A stretch of DNA of 64,000 nucleotides from Jaltomata sinuosa (lineage: Eukaryota; Streptophyta; Magnoliopsida; Solanales; Solanaceae): positions 1,611,501 through 1,675,500 of the forward strand of contig QJPP01000049.1 of assembly GCA_003996215.1 (NCBI GenBank), given 5' to 3'. Below the pieces are notes generated by a model, which did not search any database, was not told the origin of the DNA, and saw only the letters and a program-made list of their open reading frames with translations. Made by a program: the position numbers and the translations under genes. Below are positions 34,216 to 48,511 of the stretch, piece by piece. Within the stretch, counting starts at the first letter, position 1. Each line of letters begins with the position of its first letter.

Positions 34216-36603
34216 TACCATATATTTTTTTATTGATTGATATAATAGTAGATTAATTTACTATTTTATTAAATTTTATATTTATTAATTTTTAAATAAA
34301 AATAATCTTATACATTCGGATACTGAAAAAATAAATAGTTTAATTACTTAGAATAAAATTAAAGAGAGTTAATAATATACCATTATAGGACCAAAGAAAG
34401 TTCACATACTCATTTCTTTATTTATGACAAAAGTAAACGAATAATGGTCAATCTTAGTACGTGAACTCTATATAATTTTATGCTTTTTATAAAGAGAGTT
34501 CACGTACTGAAGGACACTATTTGCAACGCACATGTACTTACAATACGAATCCTTGTGAATATCTCTTCTCTTTCCTTTTATTTTCTAAAGTAATTTTGTT
34601 AGAAAATTCTAAAACCAAAGAGATTAAAGTGTCATTTTTTTTTTGCTACGGTAATTTTGGTAAACACCTATTGATATGTTTTTCTTTTTCTCTTATTCCA
34701 TATATATATGTATAATTCTAACCAAAAAAGGCTATATATTTCTTTTAATTACTTAGAAAAGAAGTAAAAAGAATCTGATCAACAAAATTTTATTTAAGGT
34801 AAATTTTAGTTGATTTTAAAGCATAAATATAAGGACTTTCACATATTTTTAACAGTAGAAAATCTCAAACAACAAAACTTTCATAAATTTTGGAGTCCCG
34901 CATAGTTAGAAGTCTTCTTATTTATTTTTTTATATATTTATTATAGTCAATATCAATATTATAAAGATAATGATATAATAATTGGAAAAAATAAGTGAAA
35001 AAATGATTTTATCTATTGTACGTTCGTATTGAATTTGCCTAATGCGATTTATATCTCCCGTATTTGAAGTGTAGGTCTTCACGTAAAGGTCTTCTGTAAC
35101 ACAAAGATAAATTAAAAACTTTAATAAATTCAATCAATAATACAAGAAGAAGAAAAATATGAAAGCAAAATCTTAAGAAGATAACAATTGCAAGTTATAT
35201 GTATTTGCATATTCTTGACAGTTACAACCTACCAATTATTTCCTCTTTGATATTTACATTGAAGTTTACTATCTTTCGTCTTTGTATAATCTGATAATGA
35301 TGCTATAAAAAAACACTACAATAATTTGGTAAAAAGTATAATCAAAATTATAGTTAAAATATATTGGTTCCAAATCAAAGACAATTCTTAAAAGTTGCGT
35401 ACTAAATCCCATTAAAAGACGAAACACTACAAGAACCAATTTAGGAAAAATTCTCACGAAAGACATTGATGCAGATGGACCCATTAGTGGATCTTCTGAA
35501 AAAGGTTATTTTCGTATGTCGACAACTGAGAATAAGTTTACAGTCATCAGTTTGACTTTGTGTAGAGTTTATTTTATATATGCGGTGGCTTTTAGGGTTT
35601 ATTTATAATTACAATTTTTTTAATTTAAAAATATTATAAAGATAACTAAATAATAATTTAGTAAATTGTAAAAAATAATTTTGTCTATTACAAATAAGTC
35701 GTACTTCACAATCGCTTAAGAAAGATTTAGACTCAAACAAAAAGAGATTTAGGGGCGCCGATCACAACATTCATCTTCTGTTCACTCCAGCGAGAATTAA
35801 AAAATCTGAAGTCAATTGCATGCAAACAACAAAATTCTTCATTAGAATCACATGGTAATACAAATAATTTAGTTTTCTCTCAAGTAAAGCAATTTGACAT
35901 CAGAAATCTCAAACAATAATCCGCAAGAACAAAAAGAAACACTCGGCAATTTATGAAGGGTATTAATAGCTTAACCCAAATAAATTTAGTTACAATCAAC
36001 ATAAACAATTAGATGAACTCAAATAAATTCACCAACGACCAACATAAGCAGTTAAGTTATACATCTTTTTATTATTATTAAAAATATTTTGAAGCCTTGT
36101 GTAATATGACCGAAGCTATAGAATTTATAGGAATAGTTAACGATAGTAAAAGACTTGTCACATTAGGGTTTATACATAATTACAATTTTATTCATATTTA
36201 AAAATATTATAAAGATAATTAAATAATAATTTAAAAAAGATAGCAAATGACAATTTTATCTATTGCGAAATATTTTAATAAAAGGTAAAAAGTTCAAATC
36301 ACATTGTCCTTCACACTTAATTAGTAATATTTTTTCTCAAAAATACAATAAATTAGAGAAAGAATCTCAACAATAAAAAGAGCGACATAAATTATATAAG
36401 ATTGAATAACAACATGTATAATAGCTCCTCCTCTTCCCTGGGTTGTGTGTTGTGCACTTTACCACCTAATCAATATTTAATTTCATGAAAACAATCGCCT
36501 TTACTTCACTACAAGAAGGCAAAAATTGCATACCTTTAGGGGTCTTGGTAGCTGGTTTAAACATGAGTTATGCATATATTGAATCCTGCATAAGTAACAT
36601 CAT

Positions 36604-36868
36604 GTTTGGTTGCAGGTTAGAAGGTAAGTTATTTATATATAATATTAATGTGGTGTTTGGTCTCTGTAATTTAAAAATTCACATAACTAATACATGTATA
36701 AGTTATGAGAAATCTATATATTTATGAAGGATAAAAGGTGGAATAAATATTACATGAATAACTAAACTCTGCATAACTAATCTCTGCATAAAATAATATA
36801 TAAATTTTCTCATAACTAATCTATGTATTAATATCTGCATAACTCTAATCAACTAACAAACGACTCCT
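36604..36868. mobile_element. Possible MITE
   Basis: The left end TGTTTGGTTGCAGGTTAGAA and the reverse of the right end (CGTTTGTTAGTTGATTAGAG) are similar, and subterminal words ATAACTAATC and CTGCATAA repeat in both orientations. No clear target duplication was found, so the class is open. Confidence 0.35.
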
Positions 36869-37432
36869 TACGTCCCTTCAAGAAATCAAAAATTGCACAA
36901 AATGAAGGAGAGAGAAAAGACACTACAATAATATATAAAATAAATAAAAAATATTACATGTGTAACCCATTATTGAATACACAACTTTGAACATTACGTA
37001 CATATTATTAAGCAAGAAAAAGTTTATGATTGATATTCTAATTAACGTGTAGTTAATATTACAGAAAATAGTTGATGAATTTTATAATTTAAATGAAAAT
37101 AAAATCTCTAATACAAAGTTTAGATTAAAGTTACCAAGTTTGAATGTACACATATCTTGATCTCTAGCTCCCTCCTTATGTGCGAATAATATTCAATTTT
37201 TAGATCAACATATCTCTCTTTCAACTTTCAAGTATCCCTCCATACACACAAAGATTGTCAACTTAATAATCAATAAAAAGTTAACGAAGTTATCAATCAA
37301 CACCCATGTAATTAAAGCAAAACATAAAACTAATCCCAACTATACATATATAATGTAAACAACGAAAAGGAGGGGGAAAGGAATCTATCAACTTAAATCT
37401 AATAAATTCAGCTTCTATATAATGCCTTAGCT

Positions 37433-37525
37433 TCACAATCCGACAAGTACTTGCAGGGAAGTTCCCTTTCCAGGATCTTCTTCTTCTTTTATGGAAATTG
37501 ACTTCTTCGATTCAACGTAGGCCAT
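37433..37525 (-). CDS. Short frame, possible captured exon
   Basis: A 30-residue minus-strand frame (MAYVESKKSISIKEEEDPGK...) in less AT-rich DNA than its surroundings, within unit 3. Could be a captured exon piece. I do not recognise it, and such a short frame may be chance. Confidence 0.15.
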   Translation of the reverse strand: MAYVESKKSISIKEEEDPGKGTSLQVLVGL

Positions 37526-38235
37526 GTCGACGGAACTATCAACCAAAACCACCCTAATACTAATTGTACAACGTTAATAACCAAATTTATAAGGAAAAAA
37601 TTGTAGAAGGTAAACTATTAATTTTAAAGTCTTAATAAGTTAAATTTTAGTTGATTTATATATATTAATAATTTTATATAAGGTAAAATTTTAATTGATT
37701 TAGAAGTGTTAAATATTGTTTTTTCTTATCTAGATCAAATAAGGACTTTAATTAATTTCAAAGTCCTAAATATTAGGATAATAATAAAATAATAATAAAT
37801 TGAGAAAATAGTAAAAAGACGATTTTGTCTATTACATAGTATTTTAATGAAGGACAAAAAGTTCAAATCAGATTATAAGGTCCTTCATACTTTTAATATA
37901 AAAATTATGATGAATAAAAGCTGAAATTATAAGGGTTTTTATAGAGGTGGAAGATTCATAATTTTGGAGAATTTAACCCGTGTTCTAGTAGAAACCTATT
38001 TAGGAGTTGTAGTTTTAGTAGAAATTGTATTTTTAGTAGAAAGTTTTGGAAATTTTGTCTAGAACCGTGATTTTGGGGAATATTTTTAATATTTATTAAT
38101 TGAATGAAAAAGTCATATGTATTAATTTGAGGGGAGGAGTGAAAAGACAATTTTGTCTAAAGAAGAGACTTTTAATGAGAGGCAAAAAGTTCGAATCACA
38201 TTATAAGGTGCTTCACACTTTTAATATAATATAGA

Positions 38236-41200
38236 CTAGTTTAGTGTATGTGCGTTGCACGTGTGCATCACATTAATAAATATAAAATGTATACAAATAT
38301 ATTGAAAATAACAATTGACGTTAATCAAAATATAATTTTTTTTCTTTGATTTATACTCACAGGTATGTATATATATTGAAAATATTATTTAAAGTCCAGA
38401 AATTTAAATTTGTGCTCAATCCAAGTTGATTTAATTTTCTTGTACCATTGAAAATGCTTCTCAAGGCATTCAATTACTTAGAATTCAAACAAATTAATAC
38501 TCAACTTTTTAAACTAATTTTAGCCTGAGAAAAAAAATTTATAGACATGCACGAGGATAATAAGGAATGTAGAAGTAGCATATGTATTATGTATGTCGCA
38601 TATTTAAGTCAAAAAAATTTGGTAACCATGCTACAATCTCTAACTCTAGTAGTAATGCTCATGTATCGGCTCTTGTGCCTGCAATTACCTAATTATATAA
38701 TACTATATCCTTTATATTCAAAAATTAGCCAAGCTTCTTTCACCGATAAAATAAAAGGCTATAAACTTTCATTATTACGAATTGGCTCCCTTTCGTTTTC
38801 TTCAGAAACTCTAACCAATTTCTTGGAACGGAATGTAATGATCCAAGTAATTTGTATAAAATTATAAATAAGTCAATTTGAATTATCTATTGTACATCAG
38901 ATATAATAAACAAAAATCACAAAGATTATGAATTAGAATGTCTAATCAATTTTTTGGGCCAAAATGCAATGATTCAAATAATCTGTACAAAATTATAAAT
39001 AAGTCAATTTTAAATTATTTATTGTATATGAGATACAACAAAAAACAAAAAAAAATTAAAAAGAAAACTATCAATTAACAATTGTCTTCAAGAATACACA
39101 ATAGTTTACTATCAAACTTCAAAACCGACTAAAAGAAAATATACCTCGAATCACAAGCAGATTTATCTCTTCAATCATAGATGTTATCAAGATATCAATT
39201 GGTAAAAAAAAAAACTAAAATTAGCTTCAAGAATAGACTAAAATTTTAGAAAACTTACCGCAAATCACAAATAAATTTATACTTTCCATCCAAAAACTTC
39301 AAAAACAGACTAAGATTTTAGAAAACATACCTTAAATCACAAGCAAATTTATCTCTTCTATAATAGATATTATCAAGATTTCAATTGAAAAAATAATAAT
39401 ATTATAAACTAAAATTAGCTTCAAAACAAACTAAAATTTTAAAAAACTTACCTCAAATCACAAGCAAATTTATCCTTTCTATCCAAAAAGTAGCCAAGCT
39501 TCTTTCGCCAATAAAATAAAAGCTATAAACTTTCACTATTAGGAATTGACTCCCTTTTGTTTTCTTCAGAAACTCTAACCAATTTTTTGGGATGGAATGG
39601 AATGATCCAAATAATCTGTACAAAACTAAAAATAAGTCAATTTTAAATTATTTATTGTATATGAGATATAATAAACAAAAATCACAAAGATTATGAATTA
39701 GAATGCCTAACCATTTTTTGGGCCGAAATACAATGATTCAAATAATTTATACAAAATTATAAATAAGTTAATTTCAAATTATTTACTATATATGAGATAC
39801 AACAAACAAAAATCACAAAGAAAACTTCTCAATTAGCAAATGTCTTCAAGAATACACGATAGTTTACTATCAAACTTCAAAAACAAACTAAAATTTTAGA
39901 AAATATACCTCAAATCACACAATCGTAGGTATTATCAAGATTTCAATTGGTTAAAAAAAAATCTAAACTAAACTTAGCTTCAAGAACAGACTCAAATTTT
40001 AGAATATTTACCTCAAATCACAAGTAAATTTATCCTTTCTATCCAAAAAGTAGCTAAACTTCTTCCGCCAATAAAATTAAAGGCTATAAACTTTCATTAT
40101 TAAGAATTGACTTCCCTTTTGTTTTCTTCAGAAACCCTAACCAATTTATTAGACAGAATGCAATGATCCAAATAATATGTACAAAATTATAAATAAGTCA
40201 ATGTTAAATTATTTATTGTATATAAGATATAATAAATAAAAATCTCAAAGATTATGAATTATGAGATACAACAAACAAAAATCACAAAGAAAACTTCTCA
40301 ATTAGCAATTGTCTTCAGGAATACACGATAGTTTACTATCAAACTTCAAAAACAGACTAAAATTTTAGAAAACATACCTCAAATCACAAGCAAATTCATC
40401 TCTTCAATCATAGACATTATCAAGATTTCAATTGGTTAAAAAAAAATTCTAAACTAAAATTAGCTTCAAAAATAGACTAAAATTTAAGAAAACTTACCTC
40501 AAATTACAAGCAAATTTATCTTTTCTATCCAAAAAGTAGCCAAGCTTCTTTCGCTAATAAAATAAAAGGCTATAGATTTTCATTATTAGGAATTGGCTCC
40601 CTTTTGTTTTCTTCAGAAACCCTAACCAATTTCTTGGGACGGAAGACAACAATTCAAATAATCTGTACAAAATTATAAATAAGTCAATTTTAAATTATTT
40701 ATTGTATATGAGAAATAATAAACAAAAATCACAAAAATTATGAATTAGAATGCCTAACCCAATTTCTTGGGCCAGAATGGAAGGATTCAAATAATCTGTA
40801 CAAAATTATAAATAAGTCAATTTTAAATTATTTACTGTATATGAGATACAACAAACAAAAATCACAAAAAAAAAATCTCAATTAGCAATTATTCTCAAGC
40901 ATACACGATAGTTTACTATCAAACTTCAAAAACAGATTAAAATTTTAGAAAACATACCTTGCAAATTTATCTCTTTAATCATAGATATTATCAAGATTTC
41001 AATTGGTAAAAAAAATAATATTGTAAACTAAAATTAGCTTCAAAACAGACTATTTAGAAAACATACCTCAAATCACAAGCAAAATTGTCTCTTCAATCAT
41101 ATTATCAAGATTTCAATTAGTAAAAAAATTCTAAACTAAAATTAGCTTCAAGAACAGACTAAAATTTTAGAAAACTTACCTCAAATCACAAGCAAGTTTA

Positions 41201-42271
41201 TCTCTTCAATCATAGATACTATCAAGATTTCAATTGTAAAAAAAATTAATCTAAATCTAAATTAGATTTCAATTCGTAAAAGAATTCTAAACCTTGAATT
41301 AGAATGCCTAACCCAATTTCTTAGGCTGGAACGGAAGGATTCAAATAATTTGTATAAAATTATAAATAAGTCAATTTTAAATGATTTATTGTATATGAGA
41401 TACAACAAACAAAAATCACAAAGAACACTTCTCAATTAGAAATTGTTCTCAAGCATACACGATAGTTTACTATGAAACTTCAAAAACAGACTAAAATTTT
41501 AGAAAACATACCTTAAATCACAAGCAAATTTATCTCTTCAATCATAGATATTATCAAGATTTCAATTGGTAAATAAACAATATTCTAAACTAAAATTAGC
41601 TTCAAAACAGACTATTTAGAAAACATACCTCAAATCACAAGCAAAATTATCTCTTCAATCATAGATATTATCAGGATTTCAATTGGTAAAAAAAAATCTA
41701 AACTAAAAATAGCTTCAAGAACATACTAAAATTTTAGAAAACTTACCTCAAATCACAAGCAAATTTATCTTTTCAATCATAGATACTATCAAGATTTCAA
41801 TTAAAAAAAATTAATCTAAACCTAAATTAGATTTCAATTCTAAAAGAATTCTAAACCTAAACCTAGTTTTTCCGTTTACGGCAATATAGGAATTGAAGAA
41901 TAGTCTAAACCTAAATAAAGAGAGACAATTAATGGGAGTAGGTTAAAGGAATCCTAAATACTAAATGATTCTTACGTATGGTGGTTAAAGAAATCCTAAT
42001 ACTTAATATGATCCTTAAAGCTTACGTATAAAAAAAACAAATTTAATGAATTTTACAAATTTAGACTTATACTAACACTAATTTGAGAAAACAGTGAAAA
42101 CTTTCCTACTTTGTATTTCTTTTTAGGTTTAGTAATCTTTATGTTATTTTGTTAATTCTAAATATTAGAAAAATATCAAAAAGATTATTTTGTCTAAAAC
42201 GGAGTCTTTAATGAAGGGCAAAAAGTTCAAATCACATTATAAGGTGGTTCACACTTTTAATATAATATAGA
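38236..42271 (-). mobile_element. Helitron unit 4
   Basis: 3' end: CTAG at 38,236 with stem ATGTGC/GCACGT, directly abutting the 5' TC of unit 3; its own 5' TC at 42,270-42,271. Most of its interior is a tangle of repeats of two kinds, about 100 bp and 500-750 bp. Confidence 0.7.
38728..41850. repeat. Complex internal tandem repeats of unit 4
   Basis: A larger unit marked by CCAAGCTTCTTTC begins at about 38,728, 39,494 and 40,541 (a diverged one at 40,054). Between these, a unit of about 100 bp marked by TTACCTCAAATCACAAGCAA recurs at least seven times. On the minus strand each small unit carries TGAGGTAAGT, which looks like a splice donor. Related single runs occur in the units at 43.8-44.5 and 47.1-47.7 kb. 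Confidence 0.7.
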
Positions 42272-42273
42272 TA

Positions 42274-43538
42274 CTAGTCTTAGTGTACGCGCCTCGCGCG
42301 TGTCCCTCATATTAATAACAATAGATGTTTGTTTAATTGTTTTTAGTTTTTTAGTTTAATTCAAACAAGTTTTAATATATAAGACTTTAAAATCAGTTAT
42401 AATTTTCTTAATAGAACTATATTAAAACTCTGCTCTATTCACACCAAATCAATAGATAAATAATATGTGTTTGTATGTAGACTTTTAGCACTTTATCATA
42501 ATAAATTAACATATATTTTTACTTTATTAAATTATATAAACTATATTAAGTTATATGATTTGATGTAAACATTGATACAGACTTTTAATGCCAAACTAAA
42601 TAAAAAGAACGAAAATAGATTTTGAATAAAAAACTTTTCTAATAATTCAAGTTTATGAAAAAGTCACAACATTATTATTTACTTCAAACTTCAAATTACT
42701 AAAATATAAATCATGAGAATTGTCAAAAGCATGCATTTTATAACTTATCAGAATTAAAAAGCATCCAGCTCTTTATGAGCAATCTGGGCAATTGAAGAAC
42801 ATAGAGCCCATTAAGTAAAAATCTTACTCTGATTTAAAATTTCTAAATTTTAGGGGATCTTGCATAGTAATACTAATAATGACAACAACATATTCAATGT
42901 AATTTCATTAGTGAGGTTTGATGATAGTAGGATGTACGCAAATCTTACCCCTATATTTGTGAGGTTGAGATGTTGTTTTCGATATACTTTCGGTTCAAAA
43001 GAGAAGAGTGTGACACATGATTGTTAAAAAAAAAAAAAAAAAAAAATACTAACAAATATAGCAACAAATAGCAATACACATGGAAGAATACAAACTTACG
43101 GGTTAACTTATAATTCTAAAACTAACCAAGCCTTAAACCTTCAGATGTTTAGCAATCTAAACTTCTTTGATTTCCCGTTGTAATTGATTTGCACTTGAAG
43201 AAACAAAAACTCGAGAATCTTGATGGTAGGCTTTTAAACCTACTTGGAGAATTATTTTTTCGAAGGATTTCTGTTATGAATTCTTCATAAGATTAACGTA
43301 CCCAATTTATACAACCAAACTTTTACTCAATCTCAAATTCCTAAGCAATAAAAGTTTGTTCAAATAAGGAAAGATTTTGGCCAAACTTTTAGTTGATATA
43401 AAAGTCACGATTTAAAGTTCTTATTTGAATATTATTAATAAAATAGTAAAAAAAATGATATTGTCTAAAGGAGAGACTTTTAATGAAGGGCAAAAAGTTC
43501 AAATCACATTATAAGGTCCTTCACACTTTTAATATAGT
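42274..43538 (-). mobile_element. Helitron unit 5
   Basis: 3' end: CTAG at 42,274 with a fully paired stem ACGCGC/GCGCGT and loop CTC; 5' end at about 43,538 (ACTATATTAAAAGTG on the minus strand). Two bases (TA) separate it from unit 4. No gene seen; a run of A lies at 43,026-43,046. Confidence 0.7.
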
Positions 43539-43539
43539 A

Positions 43540-44988
43540 CTAGTTTAGTGTACGTGCGTTGCACGTATGTAACACGTCAAGTAATAAAATTATGTATGAA
43601 AGAGCAAGATTATTAAAAAATAGCAATTGACGTTAGAATAATTTTTATATCTATTTAAATAATATAGTTTGTATTCAAAGAAAAAAAGACAATGATTAGA
43701 GCCTCTTATAAAAAAATAATGACGATAGGCTAGATCTCATAGTTTATTCACAATTGAAACATTTGCATATAATGAATTTTAAAAGAGAATTCATATAGAA
43801 TTAGAATGACTAACCAATTTTTTGTGACGGAATGTAACGATCCAAAGAATCTGATCAGAATTGTAAATGAGTCAATTTTAAATTACTTATTGTATATGAG
43901 TCATTATAAACAAAAATCACAAAAACTTTTCAATTAACAATTATCTATCAAGAATACATGATAAATTTATTATCTTAAACTTCAAGAACATACTAAAATC
44001 ACAAAAACTTTGAATTAGCAATTGTCTATCAAAAATGCATGATAATTTATTTTTGTAAACATAAAAAATATACTAACATTTTAGAAAACTTACCTCTCAA
44101 ATCACAAGGAAATTTATCTCTTCAATCAAAGATACTATCAATATTTCACAAAAAAAAATTCTCAATTAATAATTGTCTATCAAAAATACATGATAATTTA
44201 TTATTGTAAACCATTTCAAGAACATACTAAAATTTTAGAAAATTTACCTCAAATTTATCTCTTTAATCATAGATACTATCAAGATTGTAAACATCAATAA
44301 CATACTAAAATTTTAGAAAGCTTACCTCAAATTACAAGAGAATTTATCTCTTCAATCATAAGATATATCCAGATCTCGCAAAAAAAAAAAAAAACTTCTC
44401 AATTAACAATTCTCTATCAAGAATACATGATAATTAATTTATTGTAACAACATACTAAAATTTTAAAAACTTACTTCAAACCACAAGTAAATCAATCTAA
44501 TTAATCATAGATACTATCAAGATTTTAATTCGTAAGAAAATTCTATACCTAAACCTAAATAAAGAGAGACAACTAACATAAATATCATTAATAATTGGTT
44601 AAAGAAATACTAATTTTAAAATGATTCATAAAATTAAACAATTTTTTTTAAAAAAAAAGCTGATTTTTTGTTAATAAGGAATTTTTTTCAAAAATAAAAA
44701 ATAAAATTACCAAACAAAAGGGACGTTTTCTTTTTTATATTACAACTTTGGGGTTTATTTTTTGAGCGTTTTTTTTTAAATTACAACTTTGGATATTTTT
44801 TTTTGGAACTTTAGGAAATGGGTTATTTTTCCCCTCAATTTTTTTGACGACTTCAAAAATTTAGGACTTCTATATTTATAGTTTATTAAAATAAGGAAAG
44901 GCTTTACTAATAAATATTGAATTTATTTTGAAGTTTTAAATATTAGAAAAACAGTGAAAAGATGATTTTGTCTATTGTGGAGCCTTTT
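43540..44988 (-). mobile_element. Helitron unit 6 (5' end cut)
   Basis: 3' end: CTAG at 43,540 with stem ACGTGC/GCACGT. The right side stops after GATTTTGTCTATTGTGGAGCCTTTT, in the middle of the conserved 5' region, where unit 7 begins. The outer 80 or so bases of its 5' end are therefore missing. Contains one run of the GAGGTAAGT-type repeats. Confidence 0.6.
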
Positions 44989-46773
44989 CTAGTTTAGTGT
45001 ATGTGCGTTGCACATGTACATCATGTCAAATCAACAATCAATATAAAATATATAAAATTAAAAATAGCAGATAGTAACATAATAGAAATTATAATAAAAC
45101 AATATGACAATTGAAATATCATAACAATACGATTAAACCTAATCTTTACACAAAAATTTCTTAAAGCCCGATCAAACATTCATCTACCACCCTTATTAAG
45201 TAGTAAAAATAGAAGATAGCAACAGAACATAAACTACAATAAAATAATACGATCATCGAGATATTAGAACAATACGATTAAATCTAACATTTACACCTAA
45301 ACTCCTGAAAGTCCGATCGAATTTTTATCTATCATAAAATAATATGATAATCAAAATATCAGAACAATACGATTAAACCTAACCTTTTCACAAAAATTCC
45401 TCAAAACCCGATCGAACATTCATCTACTACTTGTATTAAACAGAAAAATAACAAATAGTAACAAAATAGAAATTACAATAAAATAATACAATAATTGAGA
45501 TATTAGAACAATATGATTAAATCACATCTTTATACAAAAAAACCATCAAAATTTTGTTAAGTGCATGAAGATTGAAGATTGAGTCAAATACCCAATAATT
45601 CTAAGAATTCCTATATGATTTGTTTTAGAAATTCCTCTGTTATAACCAAAAGACGACTGGAAAATTTCCCAAAAAAAGCTATGAAGTAAAGGTTATGGTA
45701 GTTTTTTTTAGAATATAATATTATTAATATTATAATATATATTTCAAAAAGGATTTAATTTTGAAACTTTTATATGTTCTGTTTTAGGGATTCCTCTTTA
45801 TAACCAAATAAAGATTGGAAAATCTCCTAAAATAAAGCTACGAACTCGTTCTATAATAACACTACAATCCGACTAATTCAAATTCACTTTAAATAAGGCC
45901 TATAAGGAAAAAGAGTTCCCTATCGAAGACTTATATAAAATAAATAACTAATAAATACTAAGCAAATAGTAACCGAATGGATTAAGGAAAACATAAAAGC
46001 GTGAAAGTTATATAACTTACCAATGGAGTATACTTTGAAGAGTTGGCTTCCAACAAATAAAACTTTTCTAAACCTAAAAATCCACAACTCAAAACCATAT
46101 AAAAAGAGAAAAGGCGCAAAATTAGACAAATACCAAAATTAAAAGCGTAAAAGAGAAAAAGAAGAACAAAAGTTTATGAGCATATATTAAGTTCAACAAA
46201 ACTATAATGATATCAAAATTGAAGAGACAGTATGTTTTTATTGTGATACAATTGCTAAAAAATAGACTTGGAATAGAATTCTAGTTTGAAATAAAAAAGA
46301 ATAGAATTACCTTTTACCAAATAAGTTAAAAAACTGCGGACCTTTTTCCTTTTGGGAAACAATCGACTTTTTTATTTGGAAAAGTCAAGTTTAAATCACA
46401 TTATAAGATATATAAGGTAAAATTTTAATTGATTTAAAAGTGTTGTATATTATTTTTTATAAGGTAAAATTTGTTTGTGCAATAATTAGTAGATCTTAGA
46501 CTCTATGAATAACAATTCTACTAAAATTTTGTTTCTATAATAATGGTTTTTTTTGTTTTTTCCGTACCTGATTTAAATTTTTTCCTTTTTCCACACGTTA
46601 CTTTTCTTCTTTTCTTTTATCTTTTTTTTTTTTGCTTAATAAGTTATTTAATTATTTTCAAATTATCAAATATAAGAAAAATAGTAAAAAGACGATTTTG
46701 TCTAAAGAACAGACTTTTAATGAAGGACAAAAAGTTCAAATCACATTATAAGGTGCTTCACACTTTTAATATA
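44989..46773 (-). mobile_element. Helitron unit 7
   Basis: 3' end: CTAG at 44,989 with a fully paired stem ATGTGC/GCACAT; 5' end at about 46,773. The base before CTAG is T rather than the expected A, and it abuts a truncated neighbour, so this junction probably arose by deletion. Interior holds three diverged copies of a CGATTAAACCTAA-type stretch. Confidence 0.65.
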
Positions 46774-46774
46774 A

Positions 46775-48505
46775 CTAGTTTAGTGTACGCGCTTTGCGCG
46801 TGTATATCACTAAAGTTAATAATAAATGTATATAAAAATAAATTTATTGTATGTACGTTATATGATATAAAAAAGTAACGTAAAAGAGATAAACCTTTGA
46901 TTTTTAAGTTACTTCATTCGGCAAAAAATTATTAGAAAGTAGCAATTGATCTTAGAATAAAATTTATATCTATTTAAAAGATATAGCTTGTACACAAAAA
47001 GAAAAAAAAGACAAGCATGAGAGCATATTATTAAAAATAATGGTGATATGCCAAATCTCATAGTTTATATTCACAATTGAAACAGTTATGTATAATTAAA
47101 TTTTAAAAGTGAATTCATATAGAACTAGAATGACTAACCAATTTTTTATGACGGAATGTAATGATTCAAAGAATCTGGTCAAAATTATAAATAAGTCAAT
47201 TTTAAATTATTAATTGTATATAAGTCGTTATAAATTAAATCACAAAAAACTTCTCAATTAATAATTATCTATCAAGAATACATGATAATTTATTATTTTA
47301 AACTTCAAGAACATACTAAATCAGAAAAGAGAACTCTTCAATTAGCAATTGTCTATAAAAAATACATGATAATTTATTTTTGTAAACATAAAAAACATAT
47401 TAAAATTTTAGAAAACTTACCTCAAATCACAAGCAAATTTGTCTCTTCAATCATCGACACTATCAATATTTCACAATTTTTTTTTCTCAATTAGCAATTG
47501 TCTATCAAGAATACATGATAATTTATTATTGCAAACTTTAAAAATATACTAAAATAATAAAAAAACTTAACTCAAATCACAAGCAAATTTATCTCTTTAA
47601 TAATAGATACTATCAAAATTGTAAACATCAAGAACATACTAAAATTTTAGAAAACTTACCTCAAATCACAAGCAAGTTTGTCTCTTCAATCATAAGATAT
47701 ATATCAAGATTTCACAAAGAGATAAACCTTAGATTTTTTTGGCTACTTCATTCGGCGGCAAGATGATTGTTTCGTCTAATTTTTCGAATAGAAAATTTTA
47801 ACTGAAAGAAAACACGAGAAATTATCAAAAAGGAAGAGTTCATTATTGATTGTTAATTATGTATAATTCATACATAATCTTTATAGTTATTAACTAAAAG
47901 AATTTAAAAAAAAATTAAAAAATTGATGATAATGAAGGCAAGAAGATAACTTAATCATCAAAATTAAAATAAGAAGATAACTTAATCATCAAAATTAAAA
48001 TAAGAAGAAAAAGTAGAAAGAGAAGAACAATGTATTTTTTTGTAAATTTTGATTCAAAATATTACTAATATGAAATTATAGAAATTATTTTTTATATAAG
48101 GTAAAATTCTAATTGATTTAGAAGTGTTAAATATTATGATTTCTTACCTAAATAAAATAACTAAACCTAAAAAAACTACAAATCAATTTAATTATGAAGA
48201 AATTTTCAAAGTCCTTATTAATGAAAATTACACGATAGTTTAGGAAGAATTTTAAATATGGTCATTCAGTTTCTTTCCATATTAGGTTTTAAAGTCTTTG
48301 TTGATTAAAATTACACGGTAGTTATTTTTGCATTTAATTTCTTTTTGATATATTTTAGATTTAAAAGTTTTACTTTTTTACTATAAAAAAAATTAAATAT
48401 AATTTGAGAAAAATAGTAAATGACAATTTTGTCTAAAGCAAAGTCTTTTAATGAAGGGCAAAAAGTTCAAATCACATTATAAGGTCCTTCACACTTTTAA
48501 TATAG
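46775..48505 (-). mobile_element. Helitron unit 8
   Basis: 3' end: CTAG at 46,775 with stem ACGCGC/GCGCGT; 5' end at about 48,505. Interior resembles unit 6 (GAATGACTAACCAATTTTTT and the TTACCTCAAATCAC repeats) and ends in a stretch with TTCATTCGGCGGCAAGATG, shared in part with unit 9. Confidence 0.7.
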
Positions 48506-48511
48506 TATATA

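Larger units (their letters stand above)
33763..38235 (-). mobile_element. Helitron unit 3 (composite)
   Basis: 3' end: CTAG at 33,763 with stem ACGTGC/GCACGT; 5' TC at 38,234-38,235. Two further 5'-end-like stretches lie inside (about 36,295-36,330, weak, and 37,857-37,897, good), so this may be several elements sharing one surviving 3' end. It contains an imperfect CAC/ATC-rich repeat and a MITE-like stretch. Confidence 0.5.

Noticed and set aside
46543..46878. 111-codon frame rich in Phe as a membrane protein
   Set aside because: The Phe runs come from T-rich DNA, and the second half is Helitron 5'-end and 3'-end sequence.
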